The notes under the pieces are model-generated. The model was given only the letters and a program-made list of their open reading frames with translations, was not told the DNA's origin and did no database searches. The translations under genes were made by a program, and so were the position numbers. From Elusimicrobiota bacterium (GTDB lineage Bacteria > Elusimicrobiota > UBA8919), in NCBI GenBank assembly GCA_003452965.1, contig DMMW01000074.1, forward strand, positions 1-24,574: a DNA stretch of 24,574 nucleotides, in the 5' to 3' direction. Positions 23,003 to 24,574 of this stretch are shown here, piece after piece. Position 1 is the stretch's first letter. Each line of letters opens with the position of its first letter.

Positions 23003-23722
23003 TTACATCTTAAACTTATTACCAAGATATATTTTTCTTGCTTTTTCACTATCTAACAACTGCTGGGCAGAACCTTCTATTAAAATCTTGCCGTCATAAA
23101 TTATATATGCTCTATCTATTATCTCTAACGCCTCTCTGACATTATGGTCTGTCAATATAATGCCAATACCAGATTTCTTTAAATCTTTAATGATACCCTG
23201 GATATCGGCTATTGTTATTGGATCAATACCTACAAACGGTTCGTCAAGTAGTATGAAATGCGGGTTTATAGCTAATGCTCTCGCTATTTCTGTACGCCTT
23301 CTTTCACCGCCTGAAAGATTATACGCATATCTGTCCTTTAGATTATATATGCCAAGTTTCTGCAAAAGAATTTCACTTTCCCTGTAACACTCATCTTTAT
23401 CATATCCTAGTATTTCAAGAATTGCTAAAATGTTCTCTTGAACAGTCAAACCCCTAAAAATTGAGGATTCCTGAGATAAATACACTATTCCCTTTTGAGC
23501 CCTTGAATAAACAGGGATATTAATTATATCTTCAGAATCAAAATAAATATGTCCGCTATCCGCTTTTATCAATCCGCTTATTATATGAAACGATGTTGTC
23601 TTTCCGGCACCATTAGGTCCAAGCAAACCGACTATCTCAGAATCATTAACGAACATTGAAAGGTTGTTAACCACAAGATGTTTTGAATATGATTTTATAA
23701 TATTTTCTATTTTTAATTGCAT
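23003..23722 (-). CDS. lptB: LPS export ABC transporter ATPase LptB
   Basis: A 239-residue ABC ATPase that powers LptFG extraction of LPS from the inner membrane. The Walker A is GPNGAGKTT (residues 35-43), the Q-loop region is YLSQESSIFRGLTV, the signature is LSGGERRRTEIARAL, the Walker B is FILLDEPFVGIDP and the switch histidine is in LTDHNVREAL. The ERRR signature and the DPFVGIDPITI stretch mark the LptB subfamily rather than amino-acid transporter ATPases. It follows lptA by 50 bp, the usual partner order. LptF and LptG are not in the window. The ribosome-binding site is weak (GAAG before the ATG). Confidence 0.94.
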   Translation of the reverse strand: MQLKIENIIKSYSKHLVVNNLSMFVNDSEIVGLLGPNGAGKTTSFHIISGLIKADSGHIYFDSEDIINIPVYSRAQKGIVYLSQESSIFRGLTVQENILAILEILGYDKDECYRESEILLQKLGIYNLKDRYAYNLSGGERRRTEIARALAINPHFILLDEPFVGIDPITIADIQGIIKDLKKSGIGIILTDHNVREALEIIDRAYIIYDGKILIEGSAQQLLDSEKARKIYLGNKFKM

Positions 23723-23737
23723 ATTTACTTCAGCGGA

Positions 23738-23762
23738 TAGAGGTTAGGGACGCTAACCTCTA
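23738..23762. repeat. Perfect GC-containing hairpin between lptA and lptB
   Basis: TAGAGGTTAG (23738-23747) pairs perfectly with CTAACCTCTA (23753-23762), with a 5-nt loop. It fills most of the 50-bp spacer. No T-tract follows on the minus strand, so a terminator is unlikely; it may be an mRNA processing or stability element or a dispersed repeat. Confidence 0.7.
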
Positions 23763-23772
23763 CTCCTTGTAT

Positions 23773-24435
23773 TTATTTCATTATCATTTTTGATTTTACA
23801 TTCCCTAAAATTGTTAGTATTTCCTTGCTTAATGACAAAATTATTTTGTCTCCGGTATATTCCGAATAATTCTTCTCATCAGCTCTAATTATTTTAGGAG
23901 GCCCGCCCAACAAAGTTATCTCATCGCTATTTTGATCATAAAATGCTTCATCGCTTAACATTTCCGCATCTTCCTGGAAAATCCTGACGTTTTTAACCGC
24001 GTGAAATTTGTCTCCAAAATCGGACATTTCAAGCTTGTCACAGGTCATATTTATTACATTGGTCGTATTATCGGTCAATAATCTTTTCATTTTAACATTA
24101 CCATAAAAAATTCCGCTACCAGTATTCTTATTGTATTCGGCATTATCCGCCCATCCGTGTGCTCTGATAGTGCCACTGGAATATATAATGTTAATATTGC
24201 CCTTCCCCGTTATTTCCCCGTTTTTATCATTTGACTTCATTTCATCGGCTATAATTTCCATATTCCGCTGTGTGAACCTTACGTTACCTATAAACTCCAT
24301 CACATCACCTTTTGATAATATTTTCATTCTATCGCCTGTTATTGTAGTAGGTTCCTCTTTTGCAGCAGAAAACACAAAACAAGTTATACCTAAAAAATAG
24401 AATAATATCAAATTTAATTTCATTAATTTAATCAT
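23773..24435 (-). CDS. lptA: LptA/OstA-like periplasmic LPS transport protein
   Basis: A 220-residue exported protein. The N-terminus MIKLMKLNLILFYFLGITCF is a signal peptide, with cleavage likely near FSAAKEE. The remainder is beta-rich OstA-type repeats: TTITGDRMKILSKGDVMEFI, GNVRFTQRNMEIIADEM and a second set from about residue 110 (GNVKMKRL, ADEMLSDEAFYD-like elements and GDKIILSLSKEILTILGNV). LptA forms the periplasmic bridge that carries LPS to the outer membrane. Pairing with LptB supports this over an LptC or LptD fragment. A start four codons later (24423) is equally possible; no clear Shine-Dalgarno decides between them. A short GC-rich stretch at 24450-24478 precedes it. Confidence 0.85.
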   Translation of the reverse strand: MIKLMKLNLILFYFLGITCFVFSAAKEEPTTITGDRMKILSKGDVMEFIGNVRFTQRNMEIIADEMKSNDKNGEITGKGNINIIYSSGTIRAHGWADNAEYNKNTGSGIFYGNVKMKRLLTDNTTNVINMTCDKLEMSDFGDKFHAVKNVRIFQEDAEMLSDEAFYDQNSDEITLLGGPPKIIRADEKNYSEYTGDKIILSLSKEILTILGNVKSKMIMK

Positions 24436-24478
24436 ACTTTATACTCGCTTCACCGAAGTTTCGACGTGGGCGGCCTAT

Positions 24479-24574
24479 CTATCTTACAATCGCCATCTTC
24501 TTCAATACTTTTATTGTATCTTCACCTGTTTTGTGCGCTTTTATTATATACAAATATACACCAGATGCAATACC
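24479..24574 (-). CDS. 3' end of a secreted protein with a C-terminal sorting/FlgD-like tail
   Basis: The last 31 codons of a gene entering from the right edge. The frame reads GIASGVYLYIIKAHK, then a short loop, and ends KKMAIVR before TAG (24481-24479). The ASGVYLY...KKMAIVR pattern is the closing strand pair of FlgD-Ig-like or type IX-like C-terminal domains, found at the ends of large secreted proteins in Bacteroidota, Ignavibacteria and several candidate phyla. The rest of the protein is outside the window, so its function is unknown. It lies 43 bp upstream of lptA. Confidence 0.75.
   Translation of the reverse strand, partial: GIASGVYLYIIKAHKTGEDTIKVLKKMAIVR

Noticed and set aside
22822..23049. 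75-codon open frame on the minus strand
   Set aside because: It runs across the 8-bp word array and GC-rich hairpin and into the end of lptB; the peptide simply translates the repeats (repeated VRWCD-type units). No ribosome-binding site or family resemblance.
23738..23762. Terminator between lptA and lptB
   Set aside because: A perfect hairpin, but no T-tract follows and it would separate two genes that are normally co-transcribed; kept only as a repeat/hairpin.
1..24574. tRNA, rRNA, insertion sequence, transposase or integrase genes
   Set aside because: I looked through all spacers and frames and saw no cloverleaf, rRNA core motif, transposase or integrase. Very small RNAs could escape reading by eye.

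Overview
This is a gene-dense, strongly AT-rich bacterial chromosome segment. Every gene I can support lies on the minus strand, so transcription runs from high to low coordinates. LptA/LptB-type LPS transport genes, envelope glycosyltransferases and signal peptidase I point to a diderm (outer-membrane) bacterium. The mix of HprK, an HPr carrying both phosphorylation sites, PtsN, RapZ, two GH57 glucan enzymes and a DUF4912 protein, plus a C-terminal sorting/FlgD-like tail at the right edge, suits a poorly studied diderm lineage of the Elusimicrobiota/Omnitrophota/Firestonebacteria kind. That placement is inference; no rRNA gene is present to settle it.

Layout in transcription order. 24574-23003: the 3' end of a secreted protein with a sorting-type tail, then lptA and lptB. 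22777-19866: long-form hpf, ptsN, hprK and rapZ, the familiar lptB-hpf-ptsN-rapZ neighbourhood but with rpoN missing from its usual place. 19627-12311: a DUF4912 protein, a GH57 branching-enzyme-like protein, a mannose-family PTS EIIA, a GH57 4-alpha-glucanotransferase, HPr and enzyme I. 12095-8196: lepA, a cytoplasmic receiver-histidine kinase and lepB. 7969-5235: NfeD, an SPFH protein and HemW. 5126-64: a GT2 polyprenyl-phosphate glycosyltransferase, then a tightly packed B12-radical-SAM/methyltransferase/GT39 cassette, with a probable further gene running off the left edge.

Functionally, the centre looks like a regulatory phosphotransfer network (EI, HPr, HprK/P, EIIA-Man, EIIA-Ntr, RapZ) with no sugar permease in view, interleaved with alpha-glucan (glycogen-type) metabolism. 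The left third serves the envelope: lipid-linked sugar synthesis and transfer, and membrane quality control.

The most unusual feature is between the genes. Almost every spacer is filled with short word-like repeats: an 8-bp word (consensus near GTGCGATA), a 9-bp word (near TTATAGGGT), and an 11-bp core (GATTACACAGA) spaced 20-22 bp. They are often arranged as inverted arrays, mixed with GC-rich perfect hairpins, and they run right up to start and stop codons. Several genes next to them have no visible Shine-Dalgarno sequence. No CRISPR, IS element, tRNA or rRNA was seen, and no spacer exceeds 300 bases.
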